Positions 19,851 to 27,148 of a stretch of 38,786 bases of DNA are shown here, one piece after another. Within the stretch, counting starts at the first letter, position 1, and the number at the start of each line of letters is the position of its first letter. The translations under genes were made by a program, and so were the position numbers. This DNA is from an uncultured Bacteroidales bacterium. Its GTDB lineage: Bacteria > Bacteroidota > Bacteroidia > Bacteroidales > Bacteroidaceae. The notes beneath the pieces are model-generated. The model was not told the DNA's origin, made no database searches, and worked only from the letters and a program-made list of their open reading frames with translations. The stretch spans positions 1 through 38,786 of the forward strand of contig CADCIO010000029.1 of the NCBI GenBank assembly GCA_902801475.1. The letters run 5' to 3'.

Positions 19851-21260
19851 ATGAACGTCATCGTCATACTGATTTGTGTGTTTGCGCCATTGGGCATCTT
19901 GTGGCTCACGTATAAGAGTGTGCTGCTTCGCAAGGTGGGGAGCATCATCATCGCCTATGTCATTGGTTGTACCTTGGGACTTACAGGGCTGATTCCCGAC
20001 ACGGAGGAGATGCATGCTGTGCAGACCACCATTGCCTCAGTGGCCATTCCCCTTGCCATTCCCTTGCTGCTGCTCTCTGCTGACCTGAAGGCTTGGGCAC
20101 GATTGGCGCCGGCATTCATCAAGAGCACCATCTTCGGATTGCTGGGATGTGCCATCGCCATCACGATTGGATTTATGGTGTATGGCAAGAGCAACCCTTC
20201 GCTTTTTGCCCGTGTGGGTGGCATGCTCACAGGACTTTACACGGGTGGAAATGCCAACCTTGCTTCACTGAAGATAGCATTGGATGTGGACGATGCGACC
20301 TATATTCTCACCTCAGCATATAGTACTGTTCTGAGTGCAGTCTATCTCTTTTTCGTCATCATCTTTGGCAAACGATTGCTGCGTCTTTTCATGCCCGATT
20401 TCAAGGACGACAAGACGGTAGAGAATGATACAATCAAGGTGGAGAATCATGAGGACGAGCTCTTCTTGGGTTTGTTCCGCAAGGATAATCTCAAGCATTT
20501 GGGAATGAGCCTTTTGCTGGCCATTGGCATCATTGCCGTTGGAGCTGGCATTGCTTATCTCTTCCCCAAGGACTCCTTCCAAAGTGTCTTCATTCTTGGC
20601 ATCAGTTTGCTCTCCATTCTGGCCTCGCTCAATAAACGTGTAAGAAGTCTCAAGCGCACCTTCGAGGCAGGCACGTTCTTCATCCTCATTTTCAGCATTG
20701 CTGTGGCATCGCAGGTGAGCCTGAAGACCCTTACCGATGTCAATCCAGACATCTTCCTCTTCATCACCATCGCTACATTGGGCTCGCTCTTCTTCCATGT
20801 CCTGCTGAGTGCCCTCTTCCGCATCGATACGGACACCACGCTCACCACCAGTATCTCACTCATCTGCTCGCCACCTTTTGCCCCTGTCATGGGTAGTGCC
20901 CTGAAGAACAAGGCGGTCATCGGTCCTGGCATCGCGGTAGGTCTCTTTGGTTATGCTATCGGCACCTACATGGGTTTCGGACTGGCCAAATTATTGCTCT
21001 CAAGTACGTTGAATGATGATCCAGTCTCGGCTGTGGAGGCCGAATATATCCCCAAGGCTCCCGATTACGATGATGCCACCATGTGGATCACTGCCGACGG
21101 CGACTCTTTAGGTACGGGTGCTGACATCTTCTACGTCGTATCGACATGGGAAGAGGACTGGACTACGGAAGACGGTCGCATCTGCCACTATGCCGACGTC
21201 TGGAATCCTCGACATCGCCGTCCGCACTCGCGAACAAAGGAAAAAACAATAGAAAGATGA
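19851..21260 (+). CDS. DUF819 membrane protein with DUF3089-like C-terminal tail
   Basis: Residues 1 to about 384 form a polytopic inner-membrane protein of the DUF819 family, with conserved IPLAIPLLLLSADLKAWARL, GLYTGGNANLASLK and SPPFAPVMGSALKNK segments and about ten hydrophobic spans. Function in the family is not established; it is often guessed to be a transporter. Residues 385-469 (from 21003) do not fit DUF819. KAPDYDDATMW, GADIFYVVSTWEEDWTTEDG and ICHYADVWN resemble the N-terminal part of DUF3089 (alpha/beta hydrolase-like) proteins, without their catalytic remainder. The last ~18 residues are Arg/Lys-rich and look out of frame. The stop overlaps the next gene's start (ATGA). The gene begins 30 bp after the PheC-like gene. 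Confidence 0.88.
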   Translation: MNVIVILICVFAPLGILWLTYKSVLLRKVGSIIIAYVIGCTLGLTGLIPDTEEMHAVQTTIASVAIPLAIPLLLLSADLKAWARLAPAFIKSTIFGLLGCAIAITIGFMVYGKSNPSLFARVGGMLTGLYTGGNANLASLKIALDVDDATYILTSAYSTVLSAVYLFFVIIFGKRLLRLFMPDFKDDKTVENDTIKVENHEDELFLGLFRKDNLKHLGMSLLLAIGIIAVGAGIAYLFPKDSFQSVFILGISLLSILASLNKRVRSLKRTFEAGTFFILIFSIAVASQVSLKTLTDVNPDIFLFITIATLGSLFFHVLLSALFRIDTDTTLTTSISLICSPPFAPVMGSALKNKAVIGPGIAVGLFGYAIGTYMGFGLAKLLLSSTLNDDPVSAVEAEYIPKAPDYDDATMWITADGDSLGTGADIFYVVSTWEEDWTTEDGRICHYADVWNPRHRRPHSRTKEKTIER

Positions 21261-21559
21261 ACAAAGTCAGAATCACAGCCATACGTCAGACGGTCTATAC
21301 GGACTTGATGGCGAAATACGAGAACCCGATAGAGCACACCTGCGATGTCAAGGAGGGTCAGCAATGGGTCTCTATCAATGGCCAATGCCCAGAAGGAATG
21401 TGCCCTTCAGCATGGTACTCCATGCGCGAGTTCGTGGAATCACTGGCCAGAGGTGAAGGCAACTTCTACGATGGATGGATGAAGAACCCGATGAGTGCGA
21501 TGATCAGCTGCAACGATGGCTTCCGACCCTTCAGTTTCTATATTGAGGTAGTGGAATAA
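21257..21559 (+). CDS. TIGR04076 family small protein
   Basis: The 100-residue protein matches the TIGR04076 pattern as I know it: a start like MNKVRITAIRQT, then EGQQWVSINGQCPEGMCPSAW, a central helix, then CNDGFRPFSFYIE. Cysteines are at 29, 44, 49 and 85. Molecular function is not known to me. I chose ATG 21257, which overlaps the preceding stop as ATGA; a longer frame from 21146 would run across the DUF3089-like tail. The overlap suggests translational coupling to the DUF819 gene. Confidence 0.82.
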   Translation: MNKVRITAIRQTVYTDLMAKYENPIEHTCDVKEGQQWVSINGQCPEGMCPSAWYSMREFVESLARGEGNFYDGWMKNPMSAMISCNDGFRPFSFYIEVVE

Positions 21560-21608
21560 AACATTTGGAGAAGGCTGAAAAAACGTCAATTTGCTTGTGT
21601 AGAAATAG

Positions 21609-22334
21609 ATGAACAATAAAACAGATCCGATGGGTAGAGCCATCGCCGACTATTGGAAGAACGGGAAGGCAGGAAGGCTCAGGGTGTTCTCCCCAATGTT
21701 TGAGGAGGATGAGATACCTGTGGCTACACTTTTCCGTACTTATGAAGATATGCCTGAGATTGAACGGAAAGCCCTCGATATGGTAAAGGGAAGGACGCTT
21801 GACGTTGGAGCAGGCTCTGGTTGTCATTCCCTTATCCTTCAGCAACGGGACGTTGATGTGACAGCCAATGACATTTCCCCCTTGTCTGTTGAAACCATGA
21901 GGGAGCGTGGGGTGAAGAAGGTGCTTGAACAGGACTTCTTTACTTTGGAGGGACAGTACGACACCATCTTGATGCTTATGAATGGTATTGGCATAGTTGG
22001 CAGATTGGAACGTATGCCAGAGTTTTTTCGTCACCTTGATAGGATTCTGGCTCCTGGAGGTCAGCTGCTGTGTGACTCATCCGATATCAGCTATGTGTTC
22101 GAGGATGAGGATGGCAACATCGAGTACCCCGATGACATGACCTATTACGGCGAACTGATTTATCAGATGCAGTATAAGGACACCATCGGCAAACCTTTTG
22201 ACTGGCTTTATATCGATATTGACACACTGAGGCAGATGGCAGAAGAAAACGGATATGAAGTTGAGGTCATGGCAGAGGGAGAACATTATGATTATTTAGC
22301 AAGAATCGCGCCCCAAAAACAAACGAAAATATGA
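21609..22334 (+). CDS. Class I SAM-dependent methyltransferase
   Basis: The 241-residue protein has motif I LDVGAGSGCH at residues 64-73, an acidic end of strand 2 at Asp88 (VTANDIS), and a strand-4 segment YDTILMLMNGIG with FFRHLDRILAPGGQLL. The N terminus (GRAIADYWKNGK, FSPMFEEDEIPVATLFR) is a substrate-side extension. The substrate cannot be inferred. It is 49 bp after the TIGR04076 gene on the same strand and is probably the last gene of the run, facing the convergent polymerase operon. Confidence 0.9.
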   Translation: MNNKTDPMGRAIADYWKNGKAGRLRVFSPMFEEDEIPVATLFRTYEDMPEIERKALDMVKGRTLDVGAGSGCHSLILQQRDVDVTANDISPLSVETMRERGVKKVLEQDFFTLEGQYDTILMLMNGIGIVGRLERMPEFFRHLDRILAPGGQLLCDSSDISYVFEDEDGNIEYPDDMTYYGELIYQMQYKDTIGKPFDWLYIDIDTLRQMAEENGYEVEVMAEGEHYDYLARIAPQKQTKI

Positions 22335-22389
22335 AAACAAGATTTTTCTGCTGATACCAATGCTCAGCAGGAAGATGGAAAGGGCTATA

Positions 22390-22581
22390 CTATTCATTGC
22401 TATCTTCCTTTGTTTCGTAAAAGAGTTCATTTTCCTGTGCCGTATCTTTGATGGCATCATCATAACCAATCAATGCGGCAAAGGGCGCAAATTGGGCTGC
22501 GCGGTTCCACATGGACATCTGTGGGTGATGCTTCGATACGTGATGCGGCAGGTTGATAATATCCTCGTAGTTGTCAGTCAT
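22390..22581 (-). CDS. YolD-like small protein linked to Y-family polymerase
   Basis: This 63-residue protein contains the pattern DIINLPHHVSKHHPQMS and WNRAAQFAPFAALIGYDDAI. I recognise it as the type of small ORF often found beside UvrX/UmuC-like Y-family polymerases and annotated as YolD-like. Its ATG overlaps the polymerase stop (ATGA), so the two are translationally coupled. A regulatory or accessory role for the polymerase is suggested by this context but not shown. The last part is acidic (ETKEDSNE). Confidence 0.75.
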   Translation of the reverse strand: MTDNYEDIINLPHHVSKHHPQMSMWNRAAQFAPFAALIGYDDAIKDTAQENELFYETKEDSNE

Positions 22582-23999
22582 GCCTTATGTCCTCCTATTT
22601 GTTTGTTGCGCTCCTTGGCTGTGGCACCCTCATCGAAGTTCAAACCTCTGAGGATGGCATTCTTGCCAAAACGCCGTTTGATTTCCAGCTGTGCTTCCTG
22701 CATCCGACGCTCCTTGTCAAGTTTTGCCTGCTCCTCCTGACGCTGTTTTTCCAGAGCCTCGTAGTCCGTGAAAAGGTCAAGTTGCTGTGGAACATTTTGT
22801 TGCGATGCAACAGACGCTTCAGACACCACATGGTTTGTCGTGAGATTCAGCCTGCGGATGAGCAAATCGGGATTCACGTGGGTGTCAAACAGTTTTGCTG
22901 CGCCATCCATGATAAGCCTTGAGGATGACGTGGGCTTTTCGAGACGGAACGTACCGTGGGCATGTTTCGGCACGGGTTTGCCATAATAGTTGTTGGTGAT
23001 TTCTCCGTGATACTTCGCACGGATTTCTGGACGTGTCAGGCACTCCACATCGTAGCCGACGGTCAACACCAACTGGTCGGTCACCAGACGCTTGACCACC
23101 AGGTCAAGAGCCATTCCCTCAGCCATTTCTTGTATGACAACGCGGGCTTTCTTGAAGGTGTATGGTTCCTGCAGCACCTGTCCGCTACTGAAAGAGTTTG
23201 TCTCAGGCCGATATGCCTTTACCGCTTCCATTGTACACGGTTCCCAACCCCATGCATGGTCTATCAGCAGTTCCGCATTCACTCCGAAGAGTTGGTAGAG
23301 CAACTCTTCGTTCTGCACTGACATCCGAGCCAACTTGCCCATCGTGTCGATGCCATAAAGTGCCAGTTTCTGAGCGATGCCACGTCCCACTCGCCAGAAC
23401 TTTGTCAGCGGACGATAATCCCAAAGTTCTCGACGATACGACATTTCATCGAGTTCGGCAATTCGCACTCCGTCCTTGTCGGCAGGCATCTTCTTCGCCA
23501 CAATGTCCATCGCCACCTTGCAGAGATACATGTTCGTGCCAATACCAGCCGTTGCCGTGATGCCTGTCTGTTTCAGTACGTCACGAATCATCTTCATCGC
23601 TAACTCGTGCGCAGTCAACTTGTAGCTACGAAGATAGGCGGTCAAGTCCATGATGACCTCATCAATCGAATACACGTGAATATCTTCTGGCGCAATGTAT
23701 TTCAAGTAGATGCGGTAAATTTGCGAACTCACTTCAATGTAGTGTGCCATCTGTGGCTTGGCGATGATAAAGTTCACTCCTCGTGCTTTTTGATACACTT
23801 CAAAAAGTCGTGCCCGTCCACCAATGCCATATGCTTTCAGCGAAGGTGTCACAGCCAGACAAATGGTCTTCTCCGTACGGCTTGCATCAGCCACCACAAG
23901 GTTGGTGGTCAGCGGGTCAAGCCCCCTGTCCACACACTCCACTGAAGCGTAAAACGACTTCAGGTCAATGGCGATATATGTCCGTTGCGGTTCTGTCAT
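22578..23999 (-). CDS. Y-family DNA polymerase (UmuC/UvrX-like)
   Basis: The 473-residue translesion polymerase has the catalytic Asp12 in YIAIDLKSFYASVE (8-21) and Asp113-Glu114 in VYSIDEVIMDLT. Between them is the finger motif KAYGIGGRARLFEV (55-68), where the insertion of a Gly before Arg is typical of the UvrX/YqjW-type branch rather than DinB. The palm, thumb (TATAGIGTNMYLCKVAMDIVAKK; helix-hairpin-helix around FWRVGRGIAQKLALYGIDTMGKLA, each shortened here) and little-finger domains are complete. It replicates past damaged bases, with reduced fidelity. The hydrolase gene ends 9 bp upstream and the YolD-like gene overlaps its stop. No LexA-type site was recognised. Confidence 0.94.
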   Translation of the reverse strand: MTEPQRTYIAIDLKSFYASVECVDRGLDPLTTNLVVADASRTEKTICLAVTPSLKAYGIGGRARLFEVYQKARGVNFIIAKPQMAHYIEVSSQIYRIYLKYIAPEDIHVYSIDEVIMDLTAYLRSYKLTAHELAMKMIRDVLKQTGITATAGIGTNMYLCKVAMDIVAKKMPADKDGVRIAELDEMSYRRELWDYRPLTKFWRVGRGIAQKLALYGIDTMGKLARMSVQNEELLYQLFGVNAELLIDHAWGWEPCTMEAVKAYRPETNSFSSGQVLQEPYTFKKARVVIQEMAEGMALDLVVKRLVTDQLVLTVGYDVECLTRPEIRAKYHGEITNNYYGKPVPKHAHGTFRLEKPTSSSRLIMDGAAKLFDTHVNPDLLIRRLNLTTNHVVSEASVASQQNVPQQLDLFTDYEALEKQRQEEQAKLDKERRMQEAQLEIKRRFGKNAILRGLNFDEGATAKERNKQIGGHKA

Positions 24000-24008
24000 A
24001 CATTTCTG

Positions 24009-24626
24009 TCACCGTTGCAAATCATCTTTTGGCATGGGATATTCCATCAGCATCTTTTCGGCTAATGGTGAGTACCATGTGTGTACTTCCTCTGCTGTCG
24101 GAGTGTGACCTCCGGGGAAGTGGAACGACTGGTTGTAGTGCTCCAAGAAGAGCGGTTCGAAATGTGCCAGTGTGTCCTGTTCGCCAAACAATCCCCATAT
24201 TCGGTCTTTGTAGCACGGATTGCAGTAGTTGAACTGTATAGCCTCCAGTTCGGCAAACTCTTCTATCAAGGCTTCATTGATGGTGAAATCCTGTTTGCCG
24301 TCCCTTCGTAGCGATTTGTATTGATGTTCGCCGATGCGCTGCTTCAGGAACTCCGTCATCTGGAAGTGAGGATTGCCAAGCAAGGCCGGGATGCCTACAA
24401 TGGGTGCCACTATCTGAGCATAAAACGCTCCACAACTGTTGCCCACCAGAAGGTCAGGCTTCTCACGGTCAATCAGTTCACGTATGAACTCGATAGCATC
24501 CTTCTGGTGCATAGGCAGGTCAGGCGTTAGCACCTCTGCACGACCCTCAAAGGACTCGCGCAACGCCAAGGCGGGAACGCACTGACCACTGGCATAAAAG
24601 CCGTGTAGAAACAGAATCTTCTTCAT
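24009..24626 (-). CDS. YqiA/YcfP-like alpha/beta hydrolase
   Basis: The 205-residue protein begins MKKILFLHGFYASGQ, the oxyanion-side HGF motif of the YqiA/YcfP group. The likely nucleophile is Ser64 in VGNSCGAFYA. An Asp in FGEQDTLAHF and a His in PGGHTPT complete a possible triad. Esterase activity is the family expectation, but the substrate is unknown. It lies 9 bp upstream of the Y-family polymerase on the same strand and just after a frameshifted gene, so it is probably part of that transcript. Confidence 0.85.
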   Translation of the reverse strand: MKKILFLHGFYASGQCVPALALRESFEGRAEVLTPDLPMHQKDAIEFIRELIDREKPDLLVGNSCGAFYAQIVAPIVGIPALLGNPHFQMTEFLKQRIGEHQYKSLRRDGKQDFTINEALIEEFAELEAIQFNYCNPCYKDRIWGLFGEQDTLAHFEPLFLEHYNQSFHFPGGHTPTAEEVHTWYSPLAEKMLMEYPMPKDDLQR

Positions 24627-24645
24627 TCTCTTACTTGCTCGATGT

Positions 24646-24994
24646 TTAATTCAGCTTTGTCATATGATACCCCATTTGGTTCAACTGCATGGCGGCTCCA
24701 AACAGGTAGAGTTGATGCAGACAGGAAACATAGGCATTGAAAGCTTCTTTAGTTCCAGGCTCCCCAATCTTCATCCCAGAATTTGGCAACAGCCATGCCT
24801 ATATACATCATCCAGCCGAGTGACGCGGATGGGAAGTCGTTGAACTCTTTGATGCCATCAGGGATGTAGGCTTTTGCTATTGGCTCCCACATCTTTTCGA
24901 CATCGGGACATTCCGGCAACTGTTCATCAATTCTCTTTATGGAAAGAAGGAACTGGTACAAGTCTTGGTGCAGTTGATTCTCAAATGATTCCAT
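24646..24994 (-). pseudogene. Frameshifted small gene, unknown family
   Basis: The intact frame gives 81 residues from the ATG at 24994 and stops right after KFWDEDWGAWN. In the next frame the sequence continues without a stop as TKEAFNAYVSCLHQLYLFG and on to QMGYHMTKLN, ending at 24646. Removing one G from the run of four (CCCC on +, 24762-24765) joins the two as DWEPGTKEAF and gives a 115-residue protein. The total of 349 bp is one base too long for a frame. So this is a gene broken by a single-base insertion, or a sequencing error in a homopolymer. I do not recognise the family. Aromatic and helical content suggest a small soluble protein. Confidence 0.8.
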
Positions 24995-25016
24995 ATCAAT
25001 AATGCTAAATCGCCTA

Positions 25017-25024
25017 CAAAATTA
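25017..25024 (-). promoter_or_regulatory. Possible -7 box for the hydrolase/polymerase operon
   Basis: Read on -, TAATTTTG fits TAnnTTTG and lies about 23 bp before the ATG at 24994. No TTTG is found at the right distance upstream, so this is a one-element call. Confidence 0.4.
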
Positions 25025-25357
25025 CGCAATTTCCATTACAAAAAAGGTCTAATAACACATCTTTTTGCTCATATCGCAAGAATATCTTTGTTTTTTTGTA
25101 CTTACTATGTCAATGTGTAATGACGATACACAAATATCGGACTTCGTCACAAATAAGCGAACAAATTAACATCAAACGACCAATTATCTTTGAACATCAA
25201 AAAATACCCCTAACTGAAACAAAATGTATACGCATTGTTCACGCAGAATTCTCATCAAAAATCGCAATATATTGGGATTATATGCTGATTATGTAACTTT
25301 TTGAGTGAATTGAAGCCTAAAATCCCATTTTATTGAGAATTTGGTCGCCGCATAGAT
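25025..25357. other. AT-rich stretch without a supported gene
   Basis: No recognisable gene is present here. On + a -7-like TATCTTTG (25083-25090) precedes an ATG at 25120 that opens a 58-residue frame to 25296. That frame has no family features and an unusual composition. The base composition is clearly more AT-rich than the flanking genes. It probably belongs to the same foreign or decayed region as the transposase remnant. Confidence 0.4.
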
Positions 25358-25513
25358 ATGACTGCAAGATTGATGAAACGAGAATTGGATTTCTTTGCCA
25401 AAGAACATCCCTTGGCTAAAGAACTGATCGGCCATTCTTTTTTGTCCGATTCTTTGAAAAGAAACTATTGGCTTTCGTACAACTATCGACGGACAACATT
25501 GACTTTTGTATAA
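25358..25513 (+). CDS. Short orphan frame, possibly a gene fragment
   Basis: This 51-residue frame starts MTARLMKRELDFFAKEHP and ends RRTTLTFV. It reads like natural protein (charged and helical at first), but I recognise no family. It ends about 10 bp before the putative end of the transposase remnant, so it may be a gene truncated by the insertion. Confidence 0.25.
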   Translation: MTARLMKRELDFFAKEHPLAKELIGHSFLSDSLKRNYWLSYNYRRTTLTFV

Positions 25514-25556
25514 TATCCTTCATTAGTGTCCCGTTAAACTGGGACGAATTTAAATA

Positions 25557-26009
25557 TTAATCAAATAACCCTGGAATAAGGGGACCAAATTGATCTTTGA
25601 CATCGTTAAAATTAGTCTTATCGAACAGGTCTCGCAGGTGAGTCTTGTCTGTCAATGAAATGCTAAGAATCTGCAAGACTTCATAGGTCGAGCGTTCCAA
25701 TCGCATATCATGTTGGACAATAGCCACGAGACAGTAAGCGATGATTGCCACACTGATTTGTATGCGGACTGCATTCTCCGTCGTACCCCAAAACCTCTTT
25801 ATCTTTAGATGCTGCTTCAGCCACTTGAAGAAGAGCTCAATCTGCCACCTGTTCTTGTAGAGATCGGCAACCTCAAGCGAGGACAAGTGGAAGGCATTGG
25901 TAAGGAAAGAAAACTCACGTCCTTGCTGTAAGCGTGAAGTGTAAACTACTTGGTTCGATATTTCACGATAAAATCGAATATGATGGGAAAAATTATCGAA
26001 CCAATTCAT
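25557..26009 (-). pseudogene. IS4-type transposase, C-terminal remnant
   Basis: About 125 residues match the C-terminal part of an IS4-group transposase: FSFLTNAFHLSSLEVADLY, then the YREK-region NRWQIELFFKWLKQHLKIKRFWG with the catalytic Glu in QIELFFKW, then VRIQISVAIIAYCLVAI. The N-terminal two thirds, with both catalytic Asp residues, are absent. The frame upstream of about 25940 appears to be antisense of the recombinase remnant, so the true break is near there. Left of the stop, GTGTCCCGTTAAACTGGGAC (about 25527-25546) could hold the outer inverted repeat of the element. It cannot be active. Confidence 0.85.
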
Positions 26010-26068
26010 ACAATGCCGTTCTTGACCTCATTTACCAAGAAACAAAGGGATTGAGAGGTGCTGAAAAA
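25943..26068 (+). pseudogene. Probable serine recombinase, C-terminal remnant
   Basis: About 42 residues from LLGSIFHDKIEYDG through YNAVLDLIYQETKGLRG resemble the extreme C terminus of Bacteroidota recombinases, which often read GSIFPEK followed by a beta strand and a short helix. No start, no catalytic domain and no native stop are present; the frame runs on into the terminator and the antisense of tRNA-Leu. The family call is from memory and is tentative. Confidence 0.45.
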
Positions 26069-26098
26069 ACAAAAGTGGAGGAATCTTGCGATTCCTCC
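26063..26098 (-). terminator. Intrinsic terminator of tRNA-Leu
   Basis: GGAGGAATC (26077-26085) and GATTCCTCC (26090-26098) form a perfect 9-bp stem with a TTGC loop on +. Read on -, the stem is followed by ACTTTTGTTTTTTC. It starts 7 bp after the tRNA-Leu 3' end. Confidence 0.9.
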
Positions 26099-26105
26099 GC
26101 CTCAG

Positions 26106-26187
26106 TACCCAGAGCCGGGATCGAACCGGCACGCCTTGCGGCATTGGTGTTTGAGACCAACGCGTCTACCAATTCCGCCATCTGGGC
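26106..26187 (-). tRNA. tRNA-Leu (anticodon CAA)
   Basis: Read on -, the acceptor stem is GCCCAGA/TCTGGGT with a G-U first pair. The D arm is GCGGAATTGGTAGACGC, and the anticodon stem TTGGT/ACCAA encloses loop CTCAAAC, giving CAA. A long variable arm (TGCCGCAAGGCGT) marks a class II tRNA, and the T arm has GGTTCGATCCC. The discriminator is A and CCA is not encoded. The total is 82 nt. Confidence 0.97.
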
Positions 26188-26197
26188 TTAGCGGGTG

Positions 26198-26228
26198 CAA
26201 AGGTAGGGTTAATTTTTGATTCGACAAA
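26198..26228 (-). promoter_or_regulatory. Promoter of tRNA-Leu
   Basis: Read on -, TTTG (26228-26225), a 19-bp spacer and TACCTTTG (26205-26198) match the Bacteroidota -33/-7 consensus exactly. The tRNA 5' end is 11 bp downstream. Confidence 0.88.
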
Positions 26229-26264
26229 ACTTTTTAAAGGAAAAATGAAAAAAAACCTTTTCCC

Positions 26265-27044
26265 TTACTTCAGTCCTGCCTTGAGCGAACGGATGACGGC
26301 TGAATTGAAGCCAGCGTGGTCGAGTTCGTTGAGTCCCTTGATGGTCACGCCACCAGGTGTGGTGACCTTGTCGATGGCCTCTTCAGGATGCCAACCTGTG
26401 GCTTTGAGCAGAGACACGGCTCCCTGCATGGTCTGAAGGGCAATCTGCTTGGCTTGCTGAGGATAGAAGCCCATCTCGCAACCACCTTCCATCTGGGCAC
26501 GGATGTAGCGCATCACGTAGGCAATGCCACAAGATGCCATCATCATGCCAGGACCCACGAGGTTCTCTGCCACCACGAGGGTGTCGCCATCGATGGCATA
26601 GAGTTCCTCGACAGCCTTCAGGCTCTCGTCGGTAACTGCAGGTGCCTTAGCGATGAAACTCATGCTGGCACCAAACTCAGCAGCGATGTTGGGGATGACA
26701 TAGAAGAACTGACCGTCGGCACCCAGCTCCTCTGCCAACATGCCTGTGGTGAAGTTGGCTGCATCAGAGACGATGATCTGCTTGTCCAAATCGAGTGCAT
26801 GCTTGACCTCTGCCAGCACCATCTTCATCAGCCAAGGCTTTACGACCAACACAACGATGTCGGCACCTTTCACAGCCTCCACATTGTCGGTAGTGATGTT
26901 GAGGGCAGGATAATCCTTCTTGAACCGGGCAAGCAACGCCTCGTTCTTGTCCGCCACTGTGATATTGTCAATTTTGCCACTTTTTGCCCATCCCTTGATG
27001 AGCGCGCCGCCCATATTGCCAGCGCCAATAACAGTTAATCTCAT
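26265..27044 (-). CDS. proC: Pyrroline-5-carboxylate reductase
   Basis: ProC makes the last step of proline synthesis, reducing pyrroline-5-carboxylate with NAD(P)H. The 259-residue protein starts with the Rossmann motif MRLTVIGAGNMGGALIKGW. VVLVVKPWLMKMVL, VIPNIAAEFGASMSF and ENLVGPGMMMASCGIAYVMRY follow in order. The C-terminal signature is TTPGGVTIKGLNELDHAGF. I chose ATG 27044; a longer frame to 27233 would cross the promoter. The substrate-site PNxP and GSGPAY forms are altered (PNIAAE, ASCGIAY), common to the Bacteroidota branch as I recall. A purine/pyrimidine-rich hairpin follows before the tRNA promoter. Confidence 0.93.
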   Translation of the reverse strand: MRLTVIGAGNMGGALIKGWAKSGKIDNITVADKNEALLARFKKDYPALNITTDNVEAVKGADIVVLVVKPWLMKMVLAEVKHALDLDKQIIVSDAANFTTGMLAEELGADGQFFYVIPNIAAEFGASMSFIAKAPAVTDESLKAVEELYAIDGDTLVVAENLVGPGMMMASCGIAYVMRYIRAQMEGGCEMGFYPQQAKQIALQTMQGAVSLLKATGWHPEEAIDKVTTPGGVTIKGLNELDHAGFNSAVIRSLKAGLK

Positions 27045-27074
27045 ATTCTTAGTGTTCAATTCGATTAAAATGTG

Positions 27075-27116
27075 TAACTTTGTGGCAAAGTTACGGCAAA
27101 CTGCGCTTTCTGCAAA
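27075..27116. promoter_or_regulatory. Divergent promoters of proC and porT in a palindrome
   Basis: TAACTTTG (27075-27082) and CAAAGTTA (27086-27093) form a perfect 8-bp inverted repeat around TGG. Each arm is a -7 box, one per strand. On - the proC side has TTTG (27116-27113) with a 19-bp spacer, a full consensus promoter. On + the -33 position before 27075 has no TTTG, so the porT side is weaker. Polymerase binding to the two should be mutually exclusive (inference). Confidence 0.75.
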
Positions 27117-27148
27117 ATAAATTGCGGTTTTTCTCGTTTTATGTAGTG

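Noticed and set aside
22348..22370. Hairpin CTGCTGA/TCAGCAG between the methyltransferase and the YolD-like gene
   Set aside because: Only 7 bp and no T-run in either direction, so I do not call a terminator.
25120..25296. 58-residue frame behind a -7-like box
   Set aside because: No family features, odd composition and no proper -33 element; left as noted in the AT-rich stretch.
26069..26191. Frame continuing the recombinase remnant through tRNA-Leu
   Set aside because: It translates the tRNA terminator and the antisense tRNA; the protein-like look is an artefact.
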